Positions 10,854 to 21,098 of a stretch of 64,000 nucleotides of DNA are shown here, in pieces. The position numbers and the translations under genes were made by a program. Positions within the stretch are counted from its first letter, which is position 1; each line of letters begins with the position of its first letter. Source of the stretch: Blepharisma stoltei (Eukaryota > Ciliophora > Heterotrichea > Heterotrichida > Blepharismidae). The notes below the pieces were generated by a model, which was not told where the DNA came from, ran no database searches, and saw only the letters and a program-made list of their open reading frames with translations. The DNA is taken from positions 546,001 through 610,000 of the forward strand of contig CAJZBQ010000063.1 in the NCBI GenBank assembly GCA_914767885.1, in the 5' to 3' direction.

Positions 10854-11441
10854 CTATTTAATTAAAGCGTTGTGTTGCCAGAATTCAACTGATTCCATAT
10901 ATGCTTCAGTGTCTAGTTTTACCCCGGAGCCTCCAAATTCTAATGGGAGGGAATTTCTCATCATAGTAATGGGGGTCATTGGCAGCTCATGGTCAATGTC
11001 TTGAGGTTTAATTGAAACCACGCCCCATTCGTAATTGGAATTTAGGTCAGTTTTTTCCATGGCAGAGTTTTCTTTTTGGATTTGCTCGTAGGAGTATAAT
11101 ATGATGTCGAGGTATTTGGCGATTGGGAGAATTCCAATACTGGATAGAGGCATTCATCTGGTGAGAATAGGGAGTTCTTCAGGACGTCGGGCTTCGTAGC
11201 CAGATCTTAATAAATGCTCGTTTTCTTCAGTTATGCGAATTGTGGAGATTTTGGCTTCGGTGAAATTCCTGATGAAGAGATGCTTACAGAATGGAGCGTA
11301 GCCTGGCTTTAAATTTGAAGGATCGTAAAGCTTATTTAGTTCTTCTTCAAAAAGAGATTTTTCGTATGGGATGTAACTTGAGGTTGAGCCTTGCTCGAAT
11401 TGTCTAAAAGCAAATTGGTCTATGGCAATTGCTCGAGCCAT
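10854..11441 (-). CDS. DUF3228-family protein
   Basis: 195 aa when the TGA at 11154 is read as Trp (..PILTRWMPLSS..). The N-terminus is MARAIAIDQFAFRQF. Conserved-looking blocks are YAPFCKHLFIRNF, LRSGYEARRPEELPILTRW, AKYLDIILYSYEQI, WGVVSIKPQDIDHELPMTPI and TMMRNSL...GGSGVKLD. These match my memory of the DUF3228 family, found in plants, protists and bacteria and lacking an assigned function. No membrane segment or targeting signal is seen. It ends one base after the stop of the convergent AMPK-beta gene, so the two 3' ends almost touch. Confidence 0.7.
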
Positions 11442-11682
11442 TTATAGAGACTTAGATATGCAGATTATATTTTTGAAACTAATTATAAAAATAGAATAAA
11501 TTGGCTTTTTTAGGCAAAATCATAATAATAAAAATGTATTTTATAAATTCTGTAAATTTCTGTAAAATTCACATAAAGCAAAATTTGATCTTATATGCCA
11601 GCTAAGATATTAAATTTTCTAATATTCTAATTAGCTTAACAACCCTTACAAACTCATATCCGCTTAATCTTCTATATTCATT

Positions 11683-12183
11683 CTACTCCGGCTTGATATT
11701 TTTGCTTGTGTCTTCTTCAATATCCATTTCAGCTTCATCTAGCTTCATCTCTGGCCTTCTAATTATTTGTCAAACACAATTTTTTGAGTCTTTAAATAGC
11801 AGCAGCTCTTCATTCTTCTCGACCGAATTTAGTATATCTTGCATATTATTCATCCCAGAAGGCTGTGTATCTCTAAAACTTTCCTTTTCAGTAGTCAACT
11901 GGAACTTTTCTGTCCTCATGTCTTTAATTCTCAGCTCATTTTCATTTGCTTTTCTATTTAATTCTTCTAGTTTCGTCCTGAGATCTTGAATTATTTGGTC
12001 AGATTGAGAAGTTTGCTTTATAAAGTCCTCTAATAACGCTTTGTTTCTTTGAGCTGATTCTTTGTTATCTTCCAGCTGCAGCTTTAAATCAGAGTTTTCT
12101 ACTTTAAGCTGCTCCAGCTGCTGATTTAGAGCTTCAAAAATTTGCTGACCACCTGAGCTGCTTTTTCTTCTGCTGAAAACCAT
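11683..12183 (-). CDS. Coiled-coil protein (166 aa)
   Basis: A minus-strand frame from ATG 12183 to TAG 11683, crossing one TGA (Trp) at 11770. A basic Ser-rich start (MVFSRRKSSSGGQQ) is followed by about 80 residues of heptad-like sequence (LNQQLEQLKVENSDLKLQLE...LRTKLEELNRKANENELRIK), a parallel coiled coil. The tail is acidic and ends IEEDTSKNIKPE. It could be a cytoskeletal or scaffold peptide; nothing more specific can be said. Confidence 0.65.
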
Positions 12184-12299
12184 TTTTGTGTATTTTTTAT
12201 AAGGAAAGCAGACTTAAATGACGGTAATTGTCATAAAAGCCAAACCATTTAGAAAATTAAACAAAGACCGGGTTGCTTAACACCAATTAAGCAAAATTA

Positions 12300-12554
12300 T
12301 TAAGCTGCAGCTGATAAGAGCTTAGCAACAAATGCTTGAAGCTCGTCTTCATCCACAGTTCCACTGCCGTCAACGTCGAGGCCTGAAAACTCTTGGTCCA
12401 TTTGGTCTTCGGTGAGGGCTCCCATTCCATGATCTGCAATCATTTTTGCAATTGCAGCCTTGAATTCTTCTTTATCGAGAGCACCTGAGCCGTCAGTGTC
12501 TGCGAAGGAAAAAATATCCTTGGTTATTTGGAGTACACGAGCTTGATCTGCCAT
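12300..12554 (-). CDS. Small two-EF-hand calcium-binding protein
   Basis: 84 aa with two canonical EF loops: DTDGSGALDKEE (about residues 19-30) and DVDGSGTVDEDE (about 59-70). Positions 1, 3, 5 and 12 are acidic and position 6 is Gly, so both should bind Ca2+. The linker is Met-rich (KMIADHGMGALTEDQMDQEF). It is half the length of calmodulin and resembles the small two-hand proteins of ciliates. It starts cleanly at ATG 12554 and has no intron or IES. Confidence 0.88.
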   Translation of the reverse strand: MADQARVLQITKDIFSFADTDGSGALDKEEFKAAIAKMIADHGMGALTEDQMDQEFSGLDVDGSGTVDEDELQAFVAKLLSAAA

Positions 12555-12919
12555 TTATTAATTATAAAGAATAGTCATCGATAGAGCTAAAATGGACAGG
12601 TAATAACTTCAACAAAATGGGCTTTCTAGATTTTTCGAATTTTATGGATATTTTACTCAAAATATTGAAAAATTTAAGGATTAGCTTGTAATTTGCTGCT
12701 TGTGTCTAATAAAATTATAAACTAAATAAAATTGTTTTAGAGGGTAGGGTCTTTGCAGATTTTTTCATAGCTTAAGATTTCCGAAACCCTTTCTGAACAA
12801 AATGCATCTTAAAAATTAGAAGATTTATAGTAACTTTAAGGATTATTAGGCTATGATTCATAGAACGAGAAGGATGCATCCTTAAGTTTTAATGTAAGAT
12901 GGTTTGGTAAGCTAGATAA
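12555..12919. other. Intergenic, nothing recognised
   Basis: About 365 bp of AT-rich DNA between divergent genes. No ORF, TIR or direct repeat was found. It presumably holds both promoters, but no motif can be supported. Confidence 0.4.
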
Positions 12920-13063
12920 ATGAAACTCATAAAGAAAGAGATTCCAAACAATGCAGATAAGCAAACTTCTTTTCGTTTTGCCAATGCTGTTTCATTTTTA
13001 ATGGCCACAGCGTCATCAGCTTTAACTAAGTTAAGCTTAGAAAAAGGTAATTTAAAGAAGTAA
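12920..13063 (+). CDS. Possible short peptide gene (47 aa)
   Basis: ATG 12920 to TAA 13061: MKLIKKEIPNNADKQTSFRF, then an Ala/Ser/Leu-rich stretch (ANAVSFLMATASSALTKLSL) that could be an amphipathic or membrane helix. Codon use is like that of real genes and it ends just before an S-type repeat. It may be a genuine small protein or the 5' part of a gene; no homologue is recognised. Confidence 0.35.
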   Translation: MKLIKKEIPNNADKQTSFRFANAVSFLMATASSALTKLSLEKGNLKK

Positions 13064-13067
13064 TAAG

Positions 13068-13677
13068 TTATTGAATTATAATTAAAATATGGCGTCTTCG
13101 TCTGAGTATGGCGTCTTCGTCTGGGTATGCCTCTCGGCTATACATACTCGACTCATATTTCAATTATATCCGGCAAGGTTTTGCCATTTAGGAAATGAGC
13201 AACAATGCCTAGGTAAGCAATTCTGCAGAGCAGAGTCTGGCCCATGCTCAAACCACCAGAATGGATTTTCTCCTCGAGAGGAAAGGGAGTCCAGGTTTGG
13301 AAAGGGTAAGCCCAGCAGAGTCTACAGGCAATGCCTAGATCATTCGGGCAACTACCTAGCGTGAAACTGGGCGTTACGTCCCAGGACTTGGAACTTCCCT
13401 TTTTGCCGAAAGGTGACCAGAAATTCCATTTTTTGGAAATTTCGGAAAGCCAACTCTCGTCAACTCAAGCAGCAGCCGCAGAAATCCATAGCCCGCCCAC
13501 TCAACACTTAAGCCCGGGTTTCCGGAGGAAGGAGGAGGTGTATGTCTCCTTGGCTGGTCTCTATGGCCAGTTGAGACTATACCGCAAAGCAGGTGAACCC
13601 TAATATTGGGTACTTGGTGACTGCGCTAACAATACGTCAGACACTTATTAATGTATAAGTAAGTAAATTATTGAATT
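13068..13677. mobile_element. S-type (SINE-like) repeat with 10-bp direct repeats
   Basis: The 10-bp repeat TTATTGAATT is at 13068-13077 and 13668-13677. The insert starts ATATGGCGTCTTCGTCTG, which is itself duplicated in tandem, and carries GC-rich sequence with a TTGGCTGGTC region and an AATATTGGGTACTTGGTGAC box near its end. ORFs at 13089-13364 and 13331-13603 run through it and are not genes. Confidence 0.65.
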
Positions 13678-14471
13678 GATTCTAGCTTATAATTTATTTA
13701 AATAAATAATTAAAGGCTGCTTTAAAACTTGTGTTTAAGCTATAATTTTTTAATTTTAAATTATTTATTGCAATAATTTGATATTATTTATAAATCCCCA
13801 AATAGCTGATTTATTTGAAAAATATAATTATTGGTGTAATCACTTAAATTTTTTACTTCTAATCTATATATATGCGAAGTCGCTTTATATGCAATAGAAG
13901 ATTCTAATAAAGCATTCAAAACAGACTTTTCACATACTAATCCTATAATAAAAAGCTCATTTAGATTAAAATTTATCCAAAATTATATCATATAAATTAA
14001 TATAGATAATTAATTTTATGCAGCATGCTGAAAAAACTTTTAAATTAATCTTAAATAATTCCGCAAAATAAATGAATTTAGTAACCCTTTATTAAATTAC
14101 AAAAAAATATTTTCCAAATTAGTGAAAGAAATTAACAGTATATATTACTTTTGCATAGAAAGATCTAGATCAATTTGTATGGTAATTAAAGAGTTTATCT
14201 ATTTATTTATCATATTTAAAATAGATAGATCATTGTCCTCTGCCACCCACAAGGTAAAAATCCACGATAAATTGAATTATAGTTGCCTTAATTTCCATTT
14301 TATTTACACGTGTAGAGCATTTTAAATATTTTTATCCCTAAATGTATTTCCAATAGAAACTAAAGCCTTCAGTCCTAATTAAAACATATCCTTTTCTTTT
14401 TAAAATTTAATTCCCAGCTTTTTTTCAGCTTACCCATTAAGTTTTTGCTTTGCCCTAATAATTAAAAAATT
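13678..14471. other. AT-rich intergenic stretch
   Basis: Nearly 800 bp, very AT-rich, with no convincing ORF (the frame at 14122-14325 is Ile/Phe/Tyr-rich low complexity). No TIR element was recognised. It is upstream of the heat-shock factor gene and may include its promoter. Confidence 0.4.
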
Positions 14472-15549
14472 ATGCGCACCAAGGCAAACTCCTCTGAAGC
14501 CCCTTCTTTCCTACAAAAAACCTACGACATGCTTAGCAATGAGGAAAATTTTGATATTGTTTCCTGGACACAAGATGGAACAGCATTTGTTATTAAAGAC
14601 AAAAAAGAGTTTTGCTTGTCAATTCTCCCCAAATACTTTAAACATAGCAATTTAGCGAGCTTTGTCCGCCAACTTAACATGTATGATTTCCATAAGGTTC
14701 GCCGCTCTGGTTCTGAAGATATTTTTAAGCACCCTTTATTCGTCAGGCACAATCCAGAATTTTTAAAAGAAATCAAAAGAAAGACCTCACCTGTAAATTG
14801 GCCTGTAGTACCCTCAAATACGTTAAGCAAGCCTGAGCTAGCACCGATTTTGAAGAGAATGATGGATTTGCATATATCAAACCAAGAGTCGGAACATATG
14901 ATAAAGAAATTAGAATGCTAATCTTAATAATATCACGCTTGTTCAAGTCCAGTGGTCTTAGCTTGGATTGACAGCTCTTAATAAAGGTAGGTAACACCGG
15001 TAAACGTCAAACTGTCCATGTTCCCAAGCCCTTAGGATCTCTCTACCTATACCAGCTTAAGTGTAGATCACTTCTTTTGACCCCAAAAATCCTCAAGTAG
15101 GTGTAAACTTCTCCACTGATTTTGGCTATAGGACAGTGGCCTACCTCTAACTGCCATTTTAAATTGTGAGAGAGAAATTAGAAGAAAAAGTTGAGGAGCT
15201 TACAAGCCAAAAGCAAGCTCTGACCATGCAGTTTTGGGAAACCCAAGAAAGGATGAAACAGATTGAGCAGGCAATTGTAATTTTAGCTGGATTTATAAGG
15301 TCTGATGGAGGTGAAATAGCAAGGTATATTAAAAATGAGATGCCAGGTAGGCTAAAGAGCATTGAGAATGATATCCCGGCACCTGTAAAAAAGAGAAAAC
15401 TAGAGCAGCTGAGCGTTGAAGAATTGCTGGAAATACCGAAAGACCAAGTGAAGAATACAGAGACTCCAAAAAATATGATGGAAAATCATGTGCCTGACAT
15501 ATTTGAAGTAAATTCAGATGAAAGCTTGGAGTTTTTGTTGGAATCTTAA
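14472..15549 (+). CDS. Heat-shock transcription factor (HSF)
   Basis: Two frames join into 269 aa once 14911-15178 is removed. Residues about 12-105 are the HSF winged-helix DNA-binding domain: PSFLQKTYDML, IVSWTQDGTAFVI, LPKYFKHSNLASFVRQLNMY, DFHKVR, FKHPLFVRHNPEFL. The junction KKLEEKVEELTSQKQALTMQ opens the HR-A/B heptad region that trimerises HSF. A basic cluster (PVKKRKLEQ) could be a nuclear signal, and the acidic C-terminus (NSDESLEFLLES) an activation segment. It would bind heat-shock elements upstream of chaperone genes. Without excision the factor ends inside the coiled coil and could not trimerise. Confidence 0.92.
14905..15183. mobile_element. S-type retroposon-like IES in HSF gene
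   Basis: AGAAATTAGAA at 14905-14915 and again at 15173-15183. The TA inside each copy (14911-14912, 15179-15180) serves as IES border, and removing 268 bp restores the heptad frame. The insert ends CTAACTGCCATTTTAAAT, the terminus shared with the copy at 31365-31642. Confidence 0.85.
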
Positions 15550-16000
15550 GTATTTATAATTATATACATTCATTTGTGGAGTTAATAATTAAATAAAAGA
15601 GATTAAATTTATGGGGTATTTAAAAGAAAATAATATATCAATATTTAATAAAATTTTAGTGTTATCTTCTTTTATTATTTTGCAAACATTATTTAAAAAC
15701 CTGAATAGAATATTATGAACTGTCTTAAATTTTTTACATTCAAAACTTTAATTCATTGCGTATTTTTAGTCTTCTTACCCATGATAACTTTCGACTCCAT
15801 TTTATAATTATAAACTGCTAATGATTCACAATGTTTTCTTATTCATCATATTACACTATCTCTAAATCTCTTTTTGATAAAGCCAGCAAAAAATCTCGCA
15901 ACTTATCTAATGGGTTTTTTAAAATTTAATATTATATATAAAAAATTGGATTTAAAAAATATATAGTTCTAATATTAGAAGTGAAAATCTATTTTAATTA
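15550..16000. other. AT-rich intergenic stretch
   Basis: About 450 bp downstream of HSF. No ORF or repeat recognised. Confidence 0.4.
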
Positions 16001-16221
16001 TAGGCTATTACCTAAAATTGCCGGTAAAAGGAGTAAGGATGAAGAGCTGTAATCTCCAGTTGGTCTGGCCAATTCAGGCTGGCTTGCCTGACTGGAGAGT
16101 TGGCAATTGAACCATAAGAGGCTCATTTGCCAACTCTTCAGTTCGTTTGGCCAACCTAAATTGGCCAGATTAGAGCTCTTCATCCTTACGCCTTTGTTGA
16201 GCAATGTTAGGTTATTACCTA
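16001..16221. mobile_element. Fold-back element with 14-bp direct repeats
   Basis: An imperfect palindrome (about 16030-16197): GGAGTAAGGATGAAGAGCTG on the left, its complement AGCTCTTCATCCTTACGCC on the right, with inner arms rich in TTGGC/GCCAA. It is bordered by TAGGCTATTACCTA (16001-16014) and TAGGTTATTACCTA (16208-16221). A relative lies at 20725-20872. Confidence 0.7.
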
Positions 16222-16390
16222 TATAAAATTTATGTTTAAAGATATAAGCTAATAGAAATAGAATGAGATATCATTAGAATCACATTAATTATTTATCAAT
16301 TTTATCTTACAAAAAAAGTTGTTGCTAACGATAGGGAGTTTGTCAACCAATTCGGGGGAGGGTAAGTGCTTGCCAATAAAATAATTAAAA

Positions 16391-16843
16391 ATGAACAATG
16401 AAGGGTTCAAGGACAGAAGGAGGCGACTAAGCTCAAGCAGTGACGAAGACTTCATGAGGCTCTCTGATGGTATTTCGTATTAAGACCAAGAAACCTATAA
16501 AAGTGACGAAGAAAAAAAGCCTGAAAAATTAGACGCAAAGAAAAAGCCATCAAATTTCCAGTATCAAAAACCAAGAAGAGGCAAAGGTCGTGGCAATAAC
16601 AATTGGAGAAGAGAAGATAAGCCTAAGCCAAAGCAAAATGATAAACCTCACCCTCACTATCGGAAAAAGGCTGCACCAAAATATGATATCGGCGCTCAAG
16701 AATTTCATCCGGCTGGATTCAATGCAAATGCAAGCGACTTTGTAAGTTTTAGCCAGGTCCCAACTCTATTTAATCCATCTGCCCAAGAGTTCAATCCTCA
16801 CTTCGGTGTTGACGCTCCAGAATTCAAGCCAAGCTGGGCCTAA
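16391..16843 (+). CDS. PAM2-motif RNA-associated protein
   Basis: Begins MNNEGFKDRRRRLSSSSDED. A TAA at 16481 lies in a 15-nt intron, GTATTTCGTATTAAG (16470-16484). A second possible 15-nt intron (16742-16756) keeps frame either way. The product is 140-145 aa. The middle is basic with RGKGRGNNNWRR, typical of RNA binders. The C-terminus carries FNPSAQEFNPHF, which fits the PAM2 motif that docks on the MLLE domain of poly(A)-binding protein; DIGAQEFHPAGF and VDAPEFKPSWA are related repeats. It probably acts with PABP in translation or mRNA decay. PAM2 is called by pattern only. Confidence 0.65.
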
Positions 16844-16930
16844 TCTTTTTCAGTTGACGCTTTTGATGAATGCCATTCAGAGTTAATTCTTAGATGAATA
16901 TCTATTAAAATAAAAATTAATAGTAAATTA

Positions 16931-18691
16931 ATGTCTCAAATAATTAGAGGAAACACGTTAATTCTCAGTGAATCAGACCAAGAATCACACATGAATTTAT
17001 CGATTAACTATGAAGCTTTTGATACTTTTATGGAGCCAAACTCAGCTGATGTAAAAGATACGAGAAGATTTACCCCGAATCAGTCGAAGGTTTTTAGTAG
17101 AGTTACCCCGAAATCCACAAGGAGCTTTTCACCGAGCTTTATAGTTAAACATTCATCAGAAAAAACTTCTCCTGCTGTAAGGTCGAGGTCTCGATGTCAC
17201 AGGAAGCCAAGTCCTCCTCAGATGTCAGAGCAAGATCTCAATAAGAAAATTGAACATTTAGAAAAACAACAGAAAATGTGGAAAGAAAGGGCTTTGGTAT
17301 GAGATAAAGAAAAGAGGTTTTTGCTGAAACAATTAGAAAATGTAAGAAATATATAGTCTTTTCCTCAAGATCCATCTGGGTATTATAGACATCATTTAAA
17401 GCAATGGCAAGTTAGCCAGGATAGTTATTTAAAAAGAGTTTCTGAATACTCAGGGAAATCGGAGGATTATAATAATGAGAGCTCTGTTAAAATAAAACTA
17501 GAAGAAATATACTGTGCTGAATTAAATAAAAGCATTATTAATAGCTCAAGCAAAATTTATTTATAATTTTTAAAAAATTTATTTTAAAACACAATAAAAA
17601 AACTACTCCTATGAATATCAATCCAAAAAGATGAAAATTCTTTAAAATACATCAAAATTGCTGTTAACGAAGAGCTAGAAAAACTGAAGACTTTTACAGT
17701 CGACGAGTCCTTAACAAAGGACCCAAATTTACCTACTTTTGAATTTGAAAAAAGCATAGAAGATTTCTCAACAAGTAAAATCGAAGCAAACACAAAAACA
17801 GCGTGAAATGATTTTAATCGTAAAAATGCTGAATTAAATGAATATATAGGCGAACTTGAAAGCGAAAATAAAAAAATAAAAGTATCATTTATCCAGGAAT
17901 TTCTAAAAGATCTCCAGTATAAAAACGAAAATTTAAGCCAAGACTGCAATACAAAAAAAAAGAAAATTGAAGAATTATTAAATATTTCTAGCGCCATGCA
18001 AAAAGAACTGAAAACTAATAAAAAAGAAAACCAGGACTTAAAAAACGCTTTAATTTCTCTGGAAACTGAAATAGAAGCTGTTAGTAGAGATTTAAGGTAA
18101 TTTTTAGGTAGAGAAAAAGAATCAGAAAATTTGATGCTAAAATCTGTGAAAAATGACAAACATAAAGTAGAAAAACTAAGCCAAGGGTATAATATAAAAG
18201 TAAAACAAATTGAAGCAGAGCTTGAAAGCAAAAGCTATGAGATCCGCATTTTGGCCACAGAAAAGCAGAGGCTACAAGAAAACTTGTTACAATTCCAAAA
18301 GATTAACGAAGATTATGTGTTGTGTATTCAAGAACTGAAAGATAAACTTAAAGAGCTGAGGCTAAAAAATATTGATTCAAGCTTAAATAAAGGAAAATTC
18401 GAAAAAGAAAGTTCCATTTCTCATATATCAGAAGAAGAAATTGATGATATTAACGTTCTTGACATTCTGCCTGACGAAAGCCCTGAAGAATCAAGAAATG
18501 AACCACAAAAAAACAACTACGAAATCATCATAAAAGACTTAGAAGACCAAATAGTAACCCAAAAATTGGAATATGAAAAAGAGCTTCAATCCTTAAGCGG
18601 AATCTCCACTTTTGAAGATTTCAGCGCATTTACCTCCTGCATGTGTTCAGCTCTAGAAGAAATTTTCAATTCGCAAATATATCAATCTTAG
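16931..18691 (+). CDS. Long coiled-coil protein
   Basis: About 565 aa from four pieces: two 15-nt introns (GTAAGAAATATATAG at 17342-17356; GTAATTTTTAGGTAG at 18097-18111) and one 33-bp AT-only IES (about 17562-17594). The N-terminal 110 residues are Ser/Thr/Pro-rich and basic (SRVTPKSTRSFSPSF). From about residue 100 onward the protein is almost continuous heptad sequence (NKKIEHLEKQQKMWKERALV...). TGA Trp codons occur at 17300 and 17804. It is likely a cytoskeletal or basal-body scaffold, as suggested only by the coiled coil and basic disordered head. Minus-strand ORF 17584-18231 is its shadow. Confidence 0.7.
17562..17594. other. Very short IES in coiled-coil gene
   Basis: 33 bp between TA at 17562-17563 and 17595-17596. 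Removing it replaces an in-frame TAA and gives ..SKIY-LKKLLLW... The next TA rightward (17613-17614) also keeps frame, so the exact right border is open. No GT..AG fits. Confidence 0.5.
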
Positions 18692-18765
18692 GGATTTTAC
18701 ATTATTTTTTGGTTATGTATACTTAAATTTCTTACATGTTCTCTAGATTTAGCAGCCATTATTTT

Positions 18766-19045
18766 TAACTCGGCATGGAGAATGAGCAAAGCCATAAAAA
18801 AAAACCCTATTTGTGGGAAAAAAAGCCCTCCGTGAAAGAACAACAATTTTTAATAAAACAATTTTAAAATATAAGTGGTCAATTCTCTAGCTAATTCTGT
18901 TGAATTTAAGCAGCTTACATTTTTTAGCATAAATTAACTGACTTTCTCTTTCTAATTGATTTTTAAATTCTAAAAAAAAAATTTACTATAAAACTTCCGT
19001 TATTGAGCAAAATTTTTTTACTCGCTCACGAAGAAGGTTGGGAAG
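18766..19045. mobile_element. Diverged MITE M1
   Basis: TA at 18766-18767 and 19046-19047. CCCTCCGTGAAAGAACAA near 18826 and TTACTCGCTCACGAAGAAGG at 19019, with an interior matching other M1 copies (TTCTCTAGCTAATTCTGTTG). It lies between two convergent genes. Confidence 0.6.
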
Positions 19046-19085
19046 TAAGAAAATTCGTATGCCAATTATAAGCGTTCTTAGTTAT

Positions 19086-19762
19086 TTAGAATTGGCCTTT
19101 GCACTGCTTATAGAGATCGAGATAGCTTTGGCAAGCCCCAATGTTGTTATTGTTGAACTGCAGACAATTTAAAAAGTCTTGGTTCTGTTGACTGCAGACG
19201 TCTTGGACTTGCTGGGCTGGTGCTTGCTGTTCGTGAGCTTCGTGGCTGTTGCCTCCCATTAGCCCTCTAACTGCAGTATGGGCAATTTCGCTCCCAGCTC
19301 CGAATGCCATCCCTTGCATGGCTTTAGAAATAAAAATGGTGTCATCGATGGAATACGGGCTCTGAGGCAAACTCCCTATGGAGCAGGTAGGACTCATCCC
19401 GATGAAGCTGAAAGTAGAGCCTCTGCCGTTTTTTGAAGTAGGCCTTCGGGTTTAGGGATGATGCAGAAGGGGAAAGTCTTGCTGTTCCCCCGAAGGTCTT
19501 TTCTGTCTAGGAAGCTAATCCTTAAGTTAGGTTGGTTAATGCCAGATAGGTAGACTAGTAGTCTATCCGCTTATGGCCTTATAGCACTTAACTTAAGTTA
19601 ACTTTGCATGACTGTTCCAGCTAGGCCTGACATGATTCCTGGCCTTTGTTGAGCTTGTGGGGCGCTCTGCTGAGGTGATGGTGCAGGTCTGGCTGTTCTG
19701 GAAGGTCCAGATGATCTGCTGAAGCCTGATGATTTCATTCCTCCTCCACTCCTTCTTGGCAT
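19086..19762 (-). CDS. CHCHD2/CHCHD10-family mitochondrial protein
   Basis: After removing a 290-bp insert (19321-19610) the protein is 128 aa: MPRRSGGGMKSSGFSRSSGP..., a basic N-terminus typical of this family, then ..GIMSGLAGTVMQGMAFGAGS, EIAHTAVRGLMGG, a Gln-rich linker and a CHCH domain with paired CX9C: C-SQQNQDFLN-C and C-QSYLDLYKQ-C. Family members sit in the mitochondrial intermembrane space, are oxidised by the Mia40 relay and support cristae and respiration. The long Met-starting frame at 19397 (MSPTCSIGSLP..) is partly insert-derived and is not the real start. Confidence 0.85.
19314..19610. mobile_element. S-type retroposon-like insert in CHCHD gene, no TA at border
   Basis: TTGCATG at 19314-19320 and 19604-19610. 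Only removal of exactly one repeat plus insert restores GTVMQ-GMAFG; no TA pair does. On the minus strand it contains CAGCTTCATCGGGATGAGTC and ends GACACCATTTTTATTTC, matching the copy at 30400-30718. Confidence 0.8.
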
Positions 19763-19792
19763 TTTATTATTATAACTTATTTATTAAATTTC

Positions 19793-20549
19793 TTAACTTG
19801 TGCACCAAATTTGATAGATTGAAATCATAGAGGCCACAATTCCCCCTATTCCGACCCATTTTTCGGAAAACTGTTTTCCCAGGACTTTGTAAGGGATTTG
19901 AGCGCCGTTTGAGGCGACAATCATGTCCCCAATGATTTTTGTGATTTCTAATATCATTTTCTTCCTAGTTAAAGAAAGCTCGTCAAGATTTTCTACGACC
20001 CAACGGGTCGTTTTGCCAATTGAGGCTTCTTTGAGAGTTGCTTCACGAGCGTAGCTTTTCATCATTTCCCGAAGTGAGTTTGCTAATTTTTCCCTTAAAA
20101 AATTGATAAATTTAATTTAAAAAATATTTTTTTTAGAAAAAATCAAAAATTGGGTGTAAGTTAAAGCAAAGTCCAAGAAGCCAAAATGTTGTTGCGAGCC
20201 TGTTAACTTCTTTGTGATCATAAAGCATAACTTTTGCAGCACTTAAGAAACTTAGATTATCAAAAATCCACCTTATAGCCATAGATGCATTCCCAAGTAT
20301 AGCTAAAGCACGCTGAATAGAGTCTAGTCTTGCATCTTGAAGTATTTGGGTTATATAATGGATTTCTAGAAGAGATTTTCCTAGTCGAAAGAATTTTCGA
20401 CAATCTCGAACAGCTGAAAAAAGATTCCCAAACTGAGTAGAGTATCGACTGATTATGACTGCTTGCATTAGCTTGCTGAAATATTGCCAGAACTTTAAAA
20501 ATTTATCTCTTCCTTCAGTCCTGTTGCTGAAAGCTATTACTTTTTCCAT
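19793..20549 (-). CDS. PEX11: Peroxin-11 family protein
   Basis: Two frames join at a 61-bp IES (20096-20156) into 231 aa. The N-terminal half has GRDKFLKFWQYFSKLMQAVI and FRLGKSLLEIHYI, the PEX11 amphipathic region and signature. Mid-protein is RWIFDNLSFLSAAKVMLY; the C-terminus has KWVGIGGIVASMISIYQIW, a membrane span. PEX11 bends the peroxisome membrane and starts elongation before fission. The junction ..LCFN-LREKLANSLREMM drops a seven-residue tail (HPIFDFF) that is frame-open only up to a stop. It starts at ATG 20549. The symbol is given at family level. Confidence 0.8.
20096..20156. other. Short IES in PEX11 gene
   Basis: 61 bp, TA at 20096-20097 and 20157-20158. 61 is not a multiple of three, so its removal is needed to bring the two PEX11 halves into one frame. 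Confidence 0.75.
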
Positions 20550-20724
20550 ATATATCTAAGTGCTTAGCTAAAATTATTATTTGAATTTATGCAATGATTT
20601 GGGAATTGTAAACTGTACTTGTATCTTAAAAGGATTCAAATGTTTATTATTTTTATTTTTAAACAAGATAGCATAAAGCAAATAAAATTAATTTAAAGTG
20701 TGCTAATATTTGTTATACCTGTTG

Positions 20725-20872
20725 CCAAGAATAGCCCACTAAGGAGCATTTTTTGGTTCGCCATTCTTAAATTTGGTTAGCCAGAAAATATGGCATGCCA
20801 ACGAATTTGGCAAGCCAGTTATTGTCTGGCCAACCAACCAAAATGCTCCTAAGTGGGCTATTCTTGGTAAAT
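20725..20872. mobile_element. Fold-back element (148 bp hairpin)
   Basis: TTGCCAAGAATAGCCCACT at the left pairs with AGTGGGCTATTCTTGGTAA at the right; inner arms carry TTGGTTAGCCAGA and TCTGGCCAACCAA. Related in inner motif (TTGGCC/TTGGCA) to the palindrome at 16030-16197. Intergenic; the rest of 20550-21098 shows nothing else. Confidence 0.75.
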
Positions 20873-21098
20873 AAGTATAAAGTCTTTTATTAATAAAAAA
20901 TTGTATATTAAATAAATTTGTGGTATCTTCCAAAAATGCTTGAAAATTTATTTTAAGAAGATGTTGGGCTTATTGGCATTTCGGGAACAGTTGAATGCCT
21001 TCTAATTTTTGCAGCATCTTGAATTAGGCTAACCTTTATTTTTAAAAATAAACATAAATTCTTTTAAAAATGTTATTAGTTGATAAAAAAAAAATTAA

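Noticed and set aside
11693-11989. Plus-strand Ser/Phe-rich ORF
   Set aside because: Antisense of the coiled-coil gene; typical of Glu/Lys-rich coding read backwards. The same holds for 17584-18231, 21751-21972 and 22117-22377.
13089-13603. Two overlapping ORFs
   Set aside because: Inside an S repeat bounded by TTATTGAATT; no conservation of frame among copies.
14122-14325. 67-codon ORF in the gap before HSF
   Set aside because: Ile/Phe/Tyr-rich low-complexity translation of AT-rich DNA; no support.
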